The notes below the pieces were generated by a model. That model did not search any database. It had not been told where the DNA came from and saw only the letters and a program-made list of their open reading frames with translations. Made by a program: the position numbers and the translations under genes. Shown here piece after piece: positions 1 through 8,744 of a stretch of 52,734 nt of DNA. This DNA comes from Treponema sp. (GTDB lineage Bacteria; Spirochaetota; Spirochaetia; Treponematales; Treponemataceae), in contig JAGCTZ010000129.1 in the NCBI GenBank assembly GCA_017963165.1, forward strand, positions 1-52,734, in the 5' to 3' direction. Within the stretch, counting starts at the first letter, position 1, and each line of letters begins with the position of its first letter.

Positions 1-846
1 GCTGAAGAAAGGAACTCCTGCTTCACCTGCAACAGCGCGGGCTAAAAGTGTTTTACCGGTTCCAGGATCACCAACAAGCAAAACACCCTTTGGAATCTTT
101 CCACCAATATCTGTATATTTTTTTGGAGTTTTAAGGAAATCTACAACTTCTACAAGCTCTTCCTTTGCTTCATCAACACCGGCAACATCAGAGAAACGAG
201 TCTTGATTTTTCCTTCTTCTACAACCTTTGCACGGGAAGCGCCGACATTGAAAATACTTCCAATACCGCCACCATTAGAACCGCCACCCATTTTGCGGAA
301 AAACAAAAAGTAAATTAAAACAAGAAAGCCTATTGGAATAATAACGCTGCCAAGAAGCTGCCAGATAATACTATTTGATTTAACTACGAATTTATAAGGA
401 ACACCCTTTTCATCAAGTAAATCAATAAAGCTCTGCATTAAAACAGCAGCAGTCTTGTACTGAGGACCGGTTCTTGTAGCCTTTGAAGCAAAAACCTGAA
501 TTCCTTTTTCCGAAGTAGCGCTTAACTGCGAAGCTGAGCCGTATCCTGTAATGTAATTTTCACCAATTTCTACAGAAACAATCTGACCATTAGCAACCTT
601 ATCGCGGAATTCCGAATAAGGAATAAGATTGTCGTTTTTTGAAACAAAGAAAATATCTATAATTGCAAAACCACAGAAAAGAATCAATAAAATAGTAAAG
701 AAGGAAATCTTAGGCTTTTTTTTGTTCCTTTTATCCTTATCTTTGTCGTCATCATTGTTCACAGGACCCGCAAATTTGAAGAATTTGTACGGATCGTTTT
801 CATCACCTTTATTTTCGTTATCGTTTTCTCTTTTTTCGTCAGCCAT
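1..846 (-). CDS. ftsH: ATP-dependent zinc metalloprotease FtsH, N-terminal part
   Basis: The first 282 codons are present; the gene runs off the left edge of the window. FtsH is a membrane-anchored AAA+ protease that degrades misfolded membrane proteins and some short-lived regulators. The visible part has a charged N-terminus rich in Asp, Glu and Lys, a first membrane segment (about residues 49-65, [18 protein letters not shown]), an extracytoplasmic domain, a second membrane segment ([20 protein letters not shown]), a Gly-rich linker ([11 protein letters not shown]), then the start of the AAA domain with [17 protein letters not shown] and Walker A GDPGTGKT. The ATG at 844-846 follows a TAGGA ribosome site by 9 nt. 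Upstream, an AT-rich stretch shared with fliS holds several TATAAT-like hexamers on this strand. The protease HEXXH motif lies outside the window. Confidence 0.95.
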   Translation of the reverse strand, partial: MADEKRENDNENKGDENDPYKFFKFAGPVNNDDDKDKDKRNKKKPKISFFTILLILFCGFAIIDIFFVSKNDNLIPYSEFRDKVANGQIVSVEIGENYITGYGSASQLSATSEKGIQVFASKATRTGPQYKTAAVLMQSFIDLLDEKGVPYKFVVKSNSIIWQLLGSVIIPIGFLVLIYFLFFRKMGGGSNGGGIGSIFNVGASRAKVVEEGKIKTRFSDVAGVDEAKEELVEVVDFLKTPKKYTDIGGKIPKGVLLVGDPGTGKTLLARAVAGEAGVPFFS

Positions 847-980
847 AATAAAAAATCCTACTATTATAAATATACTAATATTATGTGAAATTGTCATTAT
901 AAAAAAAAATTATATCTTTATAATTCCAGATCGATACTTTCTTTTGATGTTATTTTATTAATATTTTTTGTAATTTTCCC

Positions 981-1007
981 TAAAGTTCGTTTTTTAAATA
1001 CCGAGAA
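981..1007 (+). promoter_or_regulatory. Sigma-28 (FliA)-type promoter for fliS
   Basis: TAAAGTTC at 981-988, an 11-nt spacer and ACCGAGAA at 1000-1007 match the enterobacterial flagellar consensus TAAAGTTT-N11-GCCGATAA at 13 of 16 positions with the exact spacing. Transcription would start near 1013, leaving a short leader that keeps the AGGAGGT ribosome site before the fliS ATG at 1040. The match and placement are seen in the sequence; use by FliA is inferred. Confidence 0.75.
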
Positions 1008-1039
1008 TGTAAGAGGGATATAGGACAGGAGGTAGACCT

Positions 1040-1480
1040 ATGGGATATTCTAACGCTTATACTGCTTATCAGAAAACTAACATCAATACAGCAAGTCAGG
1101 GACGATTGGTTGTGTTGCTTTATGAAGGAATTATCAAACAGCTTACAACTGCTGCTACTTATATAGAAAATAACGGAAAAATCGCTCCTGGAAATATTGA
1201 AAAATACGGAATCTGCATTCAAAAAGCTCAGGCTATTATTACAGAGCTTCAGGTTTCGCTTGATATGGAAAAAGGTGGGGACATTGCACGCAATCTTATG
1301 TCACTTTACGTGTTCTTTAACGAAGAATTGCTTGCAGCAAACATATCTCATAACAAGGAAAAGCTTGAATTTGTTCTTAAAATGGTAAAAGACCTTGCTG
1401 ACAGCTGGAGACAGGTAGCAAACAGCGTTGCAAATGCACCGGCTGCAACCGTGCAGAATGCACTTAATATTCAGGGATAA
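1040..1480 (+). CDS. fliS: Flagellar secretion chaperone FliS
   Basis: A 146-residue protein of normal FliS length. It starts MGYSNAYTAYQKTNINTAS and continues with the FliS-typical pattern QGRLVVLLYEGIIKQL, then long amphipathic helices and the MSLYVFFNEELLAAN segment. FliS binds the C-terminus of flagellin (FlaB in spirochaetes) in the cytoplasm and keeps it unpolymerised until export. The start is supported by a strong AGGAGGT ribosome site. A sigma-28-type promoter sits just upstream. A probable FlgN-type chaperone follows after 11 nt, so the pair looks like a late flagellar export-chaperone operon. Confidence 0.93.
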   Translation: MGYSNAYTAYQKTNINTASQGRLVVLLYEGIIKQLTTAATYIENNGKIAPGNIEKYGICIQKAQAIITELQVSLDMEKGGDIARNLMSLYVFFNEELLAANISHNKEKLEFVLKMVKDLADSWRQVANSVANAPAATVQNALNIQG

Positions 1481-1491
1481 GGGGAATGAAT

Positions 1492-1971
1492 ATGGAAGAA
1501 ATCACACAACAGGAATTAGAAGAAAGAGTTGCATTACTAAGAAAATTCAGAGGACTTTTAGAGCAGCAGAGAAATAAATTTCAGGAATATCTTACAGTTC
1601 TTGAAAAACAGCAGAATTCTATTACTTCTGAAAATCCAGAAACACTGATTGCACATACAGAGCTTGAACAGCAGGTTGTAAAGAATATTGCAAACCTCCA
1701 GAAGGTTATTATTCCTATGGCAAAAATGTACAAGGCTTCTGTTCCAATGGCACATACAGATGAAGAACTTTCCATAAATAAGATTCAGAATGAACTTAAT
1801 GACCTTCAGAGCAAGGTTCTTAAACAGAATGAAATCAACAGAGATCTGCTTCGTGGACATATTGAAAGTATTCGTGCTCAGATTCAGAATTTTAAAAATC
1901 CTTATAAAAATGCAAGAAGTGTATATGCACAGCCACAGAGGGTTGCAACTTTAGTAGAAGTTGAAGCATAA
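1492..1971 (+). CDS. FlgN-like flagellar chaperone (probable)
   Basis: A protein of about 159 residues, predicted all-helical and coiled-coil rich (ELEERVALLRKFRGLLEQQ, then a long heptad-like region), with no membrane segment or signal peptide. Its length, helical character and position directly after fliS fit a FlgN-type chaperone for hook-filament junction proteins, but sequence identity alone would not prove it. Two ATGs are possible. The one at 1486 is only 1 nt from the AAGGGG ribosome site; the one at 1492 is at 7 nt and is preferred. folA follows after 9 nt, so the three genes are probably co-transcribed. Confidence 0.7.
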   Translation: MEEITQQELEERVALLRKFRGLLEQQRNKFQEYLTVLEKQQNSITSENPETLIAHTELEQQVVKNIANLQKVIIPMAKMYKASVPMAHTDEELSINKIQNELNDLQSKVLKQNEINRDLLRGHIESIRAQIQNFKNPYKNARSVYAQPQRVATLVEVEA

Positions 1972-1980
1972 TAAGGTTAT

Positions 1981-2487
1981 ATGATAAGCCTTTTAGTTGC
2001 ATACACAAAAAATAATCGAGTGATTGGTGCTCAGGGGAAAATTCCATGGAAGCTTTCTTCTGAGCGCAATCGTTTTAAAGCAATCTGCAATGGAAAATAT
2101 GTAATTATGGGGCGAAAGTCTTATGATGAAATTGGGAAACCGCTGCCCTATTGTAAACTGGTGGTAGTTTCACATACACAGATTGATTCGTCGCTCACTT
2201 CGTTCGCTCCTCACAATGACAATTTAATAGTAAAAGCCTCTTTAGAAGAAGCAATAGATTTTTGCAAAGCTCAAGGACAGAATGAAATACTTATTGCAGG
2301 TGGCGGCAGCATTTACGAACAGGCCCTTCCCTATGCCGACAAAATTTATGCCACCGAAATTGAAGCAGATTTTGAAGGCGACGTTTTTTTCCCGGAACTA
2401 AACGAAGAATGGACACAAGAAGTTGAAGCAGTTCATGAGGAAAATGGAATTATCTTTAGATATTTGACAATAAAAAGACATAGGTGA
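1981..2487 (+). CDS. folA: Dihydrofolate reductase
   Basis: 168 residues, the usual DHFR size. It reduces dihydrofolate to tetrahydrofolate with NADPH. Family marks in order are MISLLVAYTKNNRVIGAQGKIPW at the N-terminus, RFK, VIMGRKSYDEIG, KLVVVSHT, ILIAGGGSIYEQAL (cofactor-binding GG) and the C-terminal FEGDVFFPE region. The active-site acid, Asp27 in E. coli, aligns with Glu here (IPWKLSSERNRF), as in many eukaryotic enzymes. Residues of about 67-81 look like an insertion relative to E. coli FolA and coincide with a copy of a widespread palindromic repeat (see 2181-2222). The ATG follows an AAGG site. The genome also encodes ThyX (51614-52450), which does not make dihydrofolate, so FolA is not strictly needed for recycling. 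Confidence 0.92.
   Translation: MISLLVAYTKNNRVIGAQGKIPWKLSSERNRFKAICNGKYVIMGRKSYDEIGKPLPYCKLVVVSHTQIDSSLTSFAPHNDNLIVKASLEEAIDFCKAQGQNEILIAGGGSIYEQALPYADKIYATEIEADFEGDVFFPELNEEWTQEVEAVHEENGIIFRYLTIKRHR
2181..2222 (-). repeat. Palindromic repeat copy inside folA
   Basis: Read on the minus strand this stretch contains GTCATTGTGAGGAGCGAAC followed by GAAGTGAGCGACGAATCAATC. That matches from memory a repeat seen in many unrelated bacterial genomes (GTCATTGCGAGGAGC...GCGACGAAGCAATC). It is in frame in folA and adds roughly Ile-Asp-Ser-Ser-Leu-Thr-Ser-Phe-Ala-Pro-His-Asn-Asp-Asn. Related copies lie at 25722-25760 and 52520-52550. Confidence 0.65.
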
Positions 2488-2557
2488 CAGGATTTTGATG
2501 GCGGCGCGCGAACGTCATCTTCGTCCTGTTCGCGCGTTGTCAGCAAAATCCTGTCAC
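2484..2557. repeat. Long hairpin repeat, family A copy 1 (possible bidirectional terminator)
   Basis: The outer arms GTGACAGGATTTTG (2484-2497) and CAAAATCCTGTCAC (2544-2557) are a perfect 14-bp inverted repeat. Inner arms CGCGCGAAC (2505-2513) and GTTCGCGCG (2528-2536) are a perfect 9-bp stem, separated from the outer stem by a 7x7 internal loop. It overlaps the folA stop codon and lies between convergent folA and the CDF gene, so it could end transcription from both sides. Its core is almost the same as the element at 17892-17953, read on the other strand. Confidence 0.8.
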
Positions 2558-2569
2558 TAATTGTATTTT

Positions 2570-3739
2570 TTATTTCACAAACGGCTGATCTACTGTAATT
2601 GCGCAGAAAACATCAGGACAGCGCCCATTCACCGCATTATGAATTGCAAGCTTAAGCTGTTCATCAGTCAAAAAGCAGGAAAAAGGCTTTACAACATCAA
2701 AAATCAGATTTGTATGTGTATCACCGGGAACCATGCGCACATCATGAACCTTTAATTCTGGATTGATTTTCACAATCTCTTCCAAAAGCACAGACTTTAA
2801 TTCGGAAAGACGCTTATTTTCGGTATCGACAGGATCCATATGAATAACAACCTGACAGCCGAACCGTCTGGAAATATCATATTCCGCAATATCAATTACA
2901 TCATGAAGACTAAAGATATTAAGATTGCCCGGAACCTCTGCATGAAGCGAAATCATCAATCGTCCGGGACCATAATCGTGAACAATTAAATCGTGCATTC
3001 CTACAATCGGCTTGTGCTTCATAAGCTCTTCTTCAATTTGATTTACAAACTCTGCAGAAGGAGCTGTACCAAGCAGCGGCGCAATTGTATCTTTTGCAGC
3101 CTCAAAGCCAGTTTTAAGAATGAAAACACCAACAACTACACCGCCAATTCCATCAAGCGGTAAAGTTGTAAAACGACTTCCTATAAGAGCGGCAATTACA
3201 ACGGCTGTCGAAATTACATCATTAAGGCTATCCTTTGCAACAACCTCCATTGCAACAGAATTAATTTTCTTTGAAATAAGATGGTTGTAAAGATACATGT
3301 AAAATTTTACCAGAACTGAAACAACCATGACTATAATTGAAGCTGCACTTGTTTCAAGTGATTCCCTATGAATTATAGAAAGGACAGAATTTCTTACAAG
3401 CGCAACACCCATATAAAGAATGATAAAAGAAACTATAAGCCCCGAAATATATTCAATTCTGCCGTGACCGAAAGGATGATCCGGGTCGGGCTTTTTAGAT
3501 GAAAGCTTAAAGCCAAGAATCTGAACGAAAGAAGAAGCGGCATCAGAAAGGTTATTAAAAGCATCGGCAACCATTGCAACAGAAGCAGCCAGCGTTCCAA
3601 AAATAAACTTAAAGGCAAAAAGAACAGCATTCAGAAAAATACCGAAGCTTCCGCATAAAATACCGTACTGACTGCGAACATGTTCGTCTGTGTAATTTGT
3701 ATGGTCTTTTATAAAAATTCGTGCTAAAAGCTTTATCAT
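2570..3739 (-). CDS. Cation diffusion facilitator (CDF) family metal exporter
   Basis: 389 residues: an N-terminal cytoplasmic stretch, six predicted membrane segments (about residues 30-210) and a C-terminal CDF dimerisation domain. CDF proteins export divalent metals in exchange for protons. Metal-site motifs visible are DAFNNLSDA in TM2 (Asn-x3-Asp) followed by the DPDHPFGHGRIEY loop, and KDSLNDV in TM5 (Asp-x3-Asp). An Asn in the TM2 position is associated with manganese-type CDFs, so Mn(II) is the best guess but not proven. The ATG is preceded by AGAGGGT. It follows the nuclease gene by 22 nt and is probably the last gene of the 7047-2570 operon. Confidence 0.88.
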   Translation of the reverse strand: MIKLLARIFIKDHTNYTDEHVRSQYGILCGSFGIFLNAVLFAFKFIFGTLAASVAMVADAFNNLSDAASSFVQILGFKLSSKKPDPDHPFGHGRIEYISGLIVSFIILYMGVALVRNSVLSIIHRESLETSAASIIVMVVSVLVKFYMYLYNHLISKKINSVAMEVVAKDSLNDVISTAVVIAALIGSRFTTLPLDGIGGVVVGVFILKTGFEAAKDTIAPLLGTAPSAEFVNQIEEELMKHKPIVGMHDLIVHDYGPGRLMISLHAEVPGNLNIFSLHDVIDIAEYDISRRFGCQVVIHMDPVDTENKRLSELKSVLLEEIVKINPELKVHDVRMVPGDTHTNLIFDVVKPFSCFLTDEQLKLAIHNAVNGRCPDVFCAITVDQPFVK

Positions 3740-3761
3740 TTGAACCCTCTGGTGAAAATTT

Positions 3762-4961
3762 TTATGGATTATAAACGCTTCTTTCTAAGGAATCTTCCAC
3801 ATCATCAGGAAGAAGCTCGAAAAAGTCGTAGCCGGTCATGGCTTCTATATCATCAATTGAACAGAGAAACTGCTCCCAGTCTCCTGTTTTCTGCATTCCT
3901 GTCTGATTCGGAACATTTATAGCAATTACAGTTGCACTTGAATCTATGCGATCCAGGTCGTCTGTGCCGTCTGGAATTGCAATAAGCACCTTCCAGGTAT
4001 AGGCAGGAACATTCATATAAAGCACATCACCACTTTTAAGCGTAATTGGAATATTGTCAAACGTGCCTTTTGGTGTAGTTCCACCTGTTCCATGCGGCCC
4101 CGCAATTATATAAACTTCATTTCCGGCCTTTACAAGTTCGCGTTCAAAGTTTTCAAAATGCATCCAGATTACTCGATTATTGTCGGGAGTCTGCGGAACC
4201 ATATTTGTCATGAGAAAAGTCATTGAATTATCTTCTTTTGTAGCTGTGCGGTCTGCAGAAGGACAGACATGACCACGGTCAAAGCCGTATTTGTTATATT
4301 GATAATCTGCTTTTTTTACAGCATACCATTCGGCAGGAAGCTCTGTATCTGGCCTGAAATCATCAGAACGGTCTGCTTCTCCCATATTTTGCGAATCAAG
4401 ATGCCAGGCAACCCAGTTAGGTCCAAGTGTCTGAGTATTATAAGAAAGCGTAAACTGAGGCTTTATCATCAGATAATTTGAATTGAGGGAGGTATCTGCA
4501 AGAGCATCTGTAGGATTTCCAAAAAAGAGCGGGTCATTTTCTGAATATCCTAGATCGGCAGAAGAAGATGAAATATTGCGGTTGGCAGAGGGATTCTTTT
4601 TTCCTTCGCTCTGAGGCTGCTGGGCTTGTCGAACTTCAGGAGCCCCAGACTCCGGCTCAGAAGCCACAGATTTTTGAACAGGCTTTGGTTCAGCCGGTGA
4701 CGGGATTCCCTGCCCTTCTGCGTATTCTACCTCCGGCGGATATTCTCCACTAAGGATTTCCGGAATATGTGCAGCAAGAGGCTCTTCGGTCTGAACAAGA
4801 GTAACACCTTCGGCACCAATTTCTACAACAGGCTTGCCACCAAAATACCAGATAATTGCAAGCACTAAAACTATAATGGATATAACAACCGACAGGGTCT
4901 TTCTTAATTTTGCCTTTTTTCTTTTAGACCCTGCGGCTGATTTCTTAGATTTTTTTGCCAT
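3762..4961 (-). CDS. Membrane-anchored DRGH-type DNA/RNA non-specific endonuclease
   Basis: 399 residues. A Lys/Arg-rich N-terminus (1-20) is followed by one membrane segment (23-39, LSVVISIIVLVLAIIWYF), a long Pro/Ser/Glu-rich linker (to about 140) and a NucA/EndoG-type nuclease domain. Catalytic features are FDRGH at 227-231 (general base His231), the downstream Asn in MTNMVPQ (253) and the NNRVIWMHFENFE helix, which carries the metal-ligand region. It probably acts outside the cytoplasm, degrading nucleic acids for nutrition or in the envelope. The ATG is 4 nt after the stop of the hydrogenase-like gene, with no clear ribosome site, which suggests translational coupling. The family call is firm; the role is inferred. 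Confidence 0.88.
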   Translation of the reverse strand: MAKKSKKSAAGSKRKKAKLRKTLSVVISIIVLVLAIIWYFGGKPVVEIGAEGVTLVQTEEPLAAHIPEILSGEYPPEVEYAEGQGIPSPAEPKPVQKSVASEPESGAPEVRQAQQPQSEGKKNPSANRNISSSSADLGYSENDPLFFGNPTDALADTSLNSNYLMIKPQFTLSYNTQTLGPNWVAWHLDSQNMGEADRSDDFRPDTELPAEWYAVKKADYQYNKYGFDRGHVCPSADRTATKEDNSMTFLMTNMVPQTPDNNRVIWMHFENFERELVKAGNEVYIIAGPHGTGGTTPKGTFDNIPITLKSGDVLYMNVPAYTWKVLIAIPDGTDDLDRIDSSATVIAINVPNQTGMQKTGDWEQFLCSIDDIEAMTGYDFFELLPDDVEDSLERSVYNP

Positions 4962-4965
4962 AATA

Positions 4966-7047
4966 CTAGATATCCAGACTGATTTCCTGAATTGCCGTCT
5001 TTACGGATTGCGTTGTTTTTCTTAGCTTTTCTACAGCGACATTTACACTCTGAGTATTAGCACGCATCATCTGCAAAGATTCCATAAGCTGCTGACTTCC
5101 ATCGCTCTGCTTAGAAACAGATGATTTTACAACTGCTTCCTGTGAAGAAACTTCGTCGGCAAGAGAAACAATATTATCAATATCCTGCTTAACGGAAACT
5201 GTCTTAGAGAATGTAGAATCGATAAGCGATTTAACCTTCTTAAGTACATCACTAATCTGTTTAGCTTCCTTACCAGAGCTTTCGGCAAGCTTTCGGATTT
5301 CGTCGGCAACTACAGAGAAGCCCTTTCCAAACTCACCGGCATGAGCAGCCTCAATTGCGGCATTCATAGCAAGAAGGTTTGTCTGAGAAGCAATCTGCTG
5401 GATTACAGTAGACATTTCGCTAAGTCCGTTTGAACTCTTTTCGATTTCGCCTACAAGAACTGTAATTTCTTCTACGCTGACTTTACCAGTCTTTGTAGCA
5501 TCATTCAAAGCAATCATAGAACCAGAGTTTGCATTAAGAATTGAGTTGATTGACTGAATACTTGTAACCATGTTTTCAATAGCAGCAGAAGAAGTATTTA
5601 CACTGTTTACCATTTCTTCTGATACTTTTTCGATTGCCTGAACATCACTATCGCTTTCGGCAAGCTGAGAAATACTTGTATTCTTAACATTTTCGATTGC
5701 GTTTTTAAGTTCCTGCTTATGATTTCCGGTAATTTTAACAAGTTCAACGCCCTTGTAATGGTGACAATGCTCCGGTTTGTTTAAACCGTTATAAATAGCA
5801 ACTGCCATCTGTTCACAGGTCCTGTAACCGCAGGCACCACAGTTAAGAATATCACGATGTGTAAGCTTACCCATACTCTTATGAATAGCTTCAATTTCTT
5901 CCTGTGTAGGATTTTTAATCATTGCAGCAAAAGCTGTACTGTTATCTACATAATGACGGTCATAAAGACCTTCTTCCCAGTAAGTATTAAGCTTTTTGTT
6001 GAATTTTTCTGCAGCACGTTTATTTGGAGGTGTTGTGTTTAATTTTTCCTGATTGTTTTTCTTGCGGTTTTCAACAAAACCTTCCATTTCATCAAGAGTC
6101 ATTTCGTCGGTACAAGTACCAGCCCCTCCGTTACAACCCTGCCAGCAGCCAAGACAATCTATAAGCTTATAAATAGGCTTAATTTTCTGATTAAGCGAGC
6201 GTTCAAGATGAACAAAATATTCTACAACTTCAGGAAGACCTTCGATTTTTCTGGTAACCTCAGAAACACCTGGAATAAAGCGTTCTGTTGTCTTCATAAG
6301 TCCACCAGGCGAAGAATAAGTAACTCCACGTTCTGCCTCAGGATTGTCATAAGGAGTTTTAGCAAGCTTTGCAAGATCTATGCCGTTTTCCTTAAAATAA
6401 CTTCCAAGAGACTTCATTGTAACGTTGTAATCACCAAGACCTGTTTCATCAAATTCACGGCGTTTTGCATAACAAGGAGAAATAACAGCAACCTTATGAT
6501 TTTTATACTGCGGATAGTAGCGCTTAATCATTTTTATAGTATGAAGCATAGGACTTTCTGCAGGAGCAAGATACGGAAGAAGCTTTGGACGGTAAATTTC
6601 ACAGAAGGTAACAAGAGCAGGACAAGGTTGTGCAATTACAAGCTCCGGATTTTTGGCTTTAATGTATTCTACATAAGATTTTGAAGTGAGTTCTGCACCA
6701 AAGCTTACATCAAATACAGCTTCTATTCCAATTGATTTAAGCCAAGTATTAAGTTCAAGAATTCTGCCACGGAAAGAAACAACAGAAGAAGGAGCAACAA
6801 TAGCAATCATCTTTTTTCCGGATTTTAAATCTGACATAAACTGATCAAAATCATCGATACCTACGCGTGCACCAAAATGACAGGCGCTGATACATCGTCC
6901 GCAGCCAATACAAAGCTCTGCATTTACCTTAATATAATCTCCAGAGGCATCGTTACACATTTTCGCAGGACAAACAGAAATACAGCGATGACATGCTGTA
7001 CATTTTTCTGGATCAACAGTAATAACTTCTCTAACCCTTCCGGCCAT
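4966..7047 (-). CDS. Soluble chemoreceptor with [FeFe]-hydrogenase-like sensor domain
   Basis: 693 residues with no membrane segment. In order: two 4Fe-4S ferredoxin motifs ([11 protein letters not shown] 16-26; [11 protein letters not shown] 46-56); an [FeFe]-hydrogenase large-subunit domain (about 75-320); a further Fe-S motif CGACGYRTC (403-411) with Cys428; then a methyl-accepting signalling domain (about 460-693) with the conserved tip [17 protein letters not shown]. The four cysteines expected to hold the H-cluster are present: PCPA (142), PCYAK (192) and CWQGC (301, 305). The proton-relay Cys of catalytic enzymes (TSCCP) is replaced by Pro141, as in sensory-type hydrogenases. It should sense H2 or redox state and signal to CheA/CheW in the cytoplasm. 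AGGAG precedes the ATG; the nuclease and CDF genes follow in the same direction. Confidence 0.9.
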   Translation of the reverse strand: MAGRVREVITVDPEKCTACHRCISVCPAKMCNDASGDYIKVNAELCIGCGRCISACHFGARVGIDDFDQFMSDLKSGKKMIAIVAPSSVVSFRGRILELNTWLKSIGIEAVFDVSFGAELTSKSYVEYIKAKNPELVIAQPCPALVTFCEIYRPKLLPYLAPAESPMLHTIKMIKRYYPQYKNHKVAVISPCYAKRREFDETGLGDYNVTMKSLGSYFKENGIDLAKLAKTPYDNPEAERGVTYSSPGGLMKTTERFIPGVSEVTRKIEGLPEVVEYFVHLERSLNQKIKPIYKLIDCLGCWQGCNGGAGTCTDEMTLDEMEGFVENRKKNNQEKLNTTPPNKRAAEKFNKKLNTYWEEGLYDRHYVDNSTAFAAMIKNPTQEEIEAIHKSMGKLTHRDILNCGACGYRTCEQMAVAIYNGLNKPEHCHHYKGVELVKITGNHKQELKNAIENVKNTSISQLAESDSDVQAIEKVSEEMVNSVNTSSAAIENMVTSIQSINSILNANSGSMIALNDATKTGKVSVEEITVLVGEIEKSSNGLSEMSTVIQQIASQTNLLAMNAAIEAAHAGEFGKGFSVVADEIRKLAESSGKEAKQISDVLKKVKSLIDSTFSKTVSVKQDIDNIVSLADEVSSQEAVVKSSVSKQSDGSQQLMESLQMMRANTQSVNVAVEKLRKTTQSVKTAIQEISLDI

Positions 7048-7234
7048 AAATCATCTCCTGAATGAAAAAATAGTGTGTCTTATTATTATAAATCTTAACT
7101 TTAAAAAAGAATAGAATTTTTTACAGGTATTTTTTATTTTGTAATAATTGTGTATTATATAATATATTATATAAAATTTCCATAATCTGCAGAAAAAAAG
7201 TTTTTCTGTCGATAATTAAAAAAAGGTTTAAAAA

Positions 7235-8014
7235 ATGGTAAAAGAATTCGGCCAGCACATTCGTCTTAAGATTTCAAACTTTCTCTATTCGCTTGGTTAT
7301 CTTGGCAGACTTATTGTTGCATCTCTCATGTTTACATCACGTGGAAGAACAGCCCGAAAAATACTTATAATGCAGCTGCTTTTTACTTATGTAGAAGCGT
7401 TGCCTATCTGTGCCATTCTTGCAATTGTAATCGGAACATCTGTTGTTTTTATGGGAACAACGTTTCTTGCTTCTTTAGGGCAGGCAAAGCTGACTTACGA
7501 CCTGCTTGTCATAATCGTTACAAAGGAATTAGGACCGCTTCTTGTTGCTTTTATTGTTACTGCCCGTTCCGCAACCGCAATTGCAACAGAGCTTAGTACT
7601 ATGGTTGTTAATCAGGAAATCGAAGCTTATATTTCTGTTGGAATTGACCCTATAATTCATCTTGCTGCCCCGCGTTTTCTGGGTGTAACTTTTTCAGTAT
7701 TTTTCCTGAATCTTTATTTTTCTATTTTCGGGTTGATTGTACCATCCCTCGCAATTCAATTTATTTCTACGACAAGTATTGCGGAATATTTTAAGAATCT
7801 TTTTACTGCCCTGTCGTTTAAGGCAATCACAATTTCTAATATAAAAAGTATTGTTTTTGGAATGATAATTTCCGGCTGTGCAACGTTGTACGGCTTTAAT
7901 ACAGGCCGCGCCTTTACCGAAATCCCGATGGCGGGTCTTAAGGCTGTTTCAAAATCATTTGTTTATTTGATTATTGCTTACGTGTTTATTACCGTAATAA
8001 CTTACATTTTTTAG
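7235..8014 (+). CDS. mlaE: MlaE-family lipid ABC transporter permease
   Basis: 259 residues, the usual MlaE size, with five or six membrane segments. Family marks include the ELGPLLVAFIVTARSATAIATEL region and the ISVGIDPIIHLAAPR loop. It is the membrane part of an MCE-type ABC system that moves phospholipids between inner and outer membrane. ATPase (mlaF), MCE protein (mlaD) and a lipoprotein follow directly, so the four genes form one operon. An AAAGG site lies 8 nt before the ATG. The 187-bp region shared with the divergent chemoreceptor gene is very AT rich, with several overlapping TATAAT-like hexamers. Confidence 0.92.
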   Translation: MVKEFGQHIRLKISNFLYSLGYLGRLIVASLMFTSRGRTARKILIMQLLFTYVEALPICAILAIVIGTSVVFMGTTFLASLGQAKLTYDLLVIIVTKELGPLLVAFIVTARSATAIATELSTMVVNQEIEAYISVGIDPIIHLAAPRFLGVTFSVFFLNLYFSIFGLIVPSLAIQFISTTSIAEYFKNLFTALSFKAITISNIKSIVFGMIISGCATLYGFNTGRAFTEIPMAGLKAVSKSFVYLIIAYVFITVITYIF

Positions 8015-8036
8015 GATGGCGATGGAGAGATAGTAA

Positions 8037-8744
8037 ATGGCGCTTTTAGAAATGAAGAATGTAAGCTTTTATGATGAACTCACCCAGGTAATAAACAGTA
8101 TTTCGCTTAATATAGAAAAAGGGTCTGTTACTGCATTCTTAGGAGCACCTGGTGGTGGAAAATCTACAGCGCTAAAATTGCTTTCAGGAGTTGTTGTTCC
8201 TACAGGCGGAACAGTTTCTTATAACGGCGAAAACATTGCAAAAATGAACAGAAAGCAGAATCTTAACTTCAGGAAAAATTCCGCCTTTATGTTTCAGAAT
8301 TCTGCACTCTGGGCAAATCAGAATCTTTATCAGAATCTTGAACTGCCACTTAAGCTTCATTACCCGAATTACACACCCGAATTAATTGATGCAAGAATAA
8401 AAGAAATAACAAAAATTGTTGAATTTTCAAAACCACTTACATTAAGGCCTGTTGCCCTTTCGGCTGGTGAACAGAAGCGAATTGCATTTGCACGCGCACT
8501 TATCTGCGACCCCGAAATTCTTTTTCTTGATGAACCGACAGAATCTCTTGATGAAAAAACAGCCGGACTTTTTATTTCGATTCTAAAGGAATTCAGAGCC
8601 AACGGAAAAACTCTTGTTTATGTAAGCCACGATAACGAATTTATAAATACATTCGAAAACGATAAATATTACTTTGCAAACGGAACAATCATTGATAAGA
8701 TTTTATTACACGATTCGTTCCAAGAGGATTACGATGAAATTTAA
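8037..8744 (+). CDS. mlaF: MlaF-family ABC transporter ATPase
   Basis: 235 residues, a single nucleotide-binding domain. Walker A is GAPGGGKST (about 39-47), the signature is LSAGEQKR (a variant of LSGGQ), Walker B is PEILFLDEPTESLD, and the switch His lies in YVSHDNEF. It powers the MlaE permease on the cytoplasmic side. The start codon is 22 nt after mlaE with a GGAGAG site. Its last 11 nt overlap the start of mlaD, so production of the two is probably coupled. Confidence 0.92.
   Translation: MALLEMKNVSFYDELTQVINSISLNIEKGSVTAFLGAPGGGKSTALKLLSGVVVPTGGTVSYNGENIAKMNRKQNLNFRKNSAFMFQNSALWANQNLYQNLELPLKLHYPNYTPELIDARIKEITKIVEFSKPLTLRPVALSAGEQKRIAFARALICDPEILFLDEPTESLDEKTAGLFISILKEFRANGKTLVYVSHDNEFINTFENDKYYFANGTIIDKILLHDSFQEDYDEI

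Noticed and set aside
7048..7234. Riboswitch or operator in the divergent mlaE/chemoreceptor region
   Set aside because: Only AT-rich sequence with overlapping TATAAT-like words; no stable structure or repeat that I can support.
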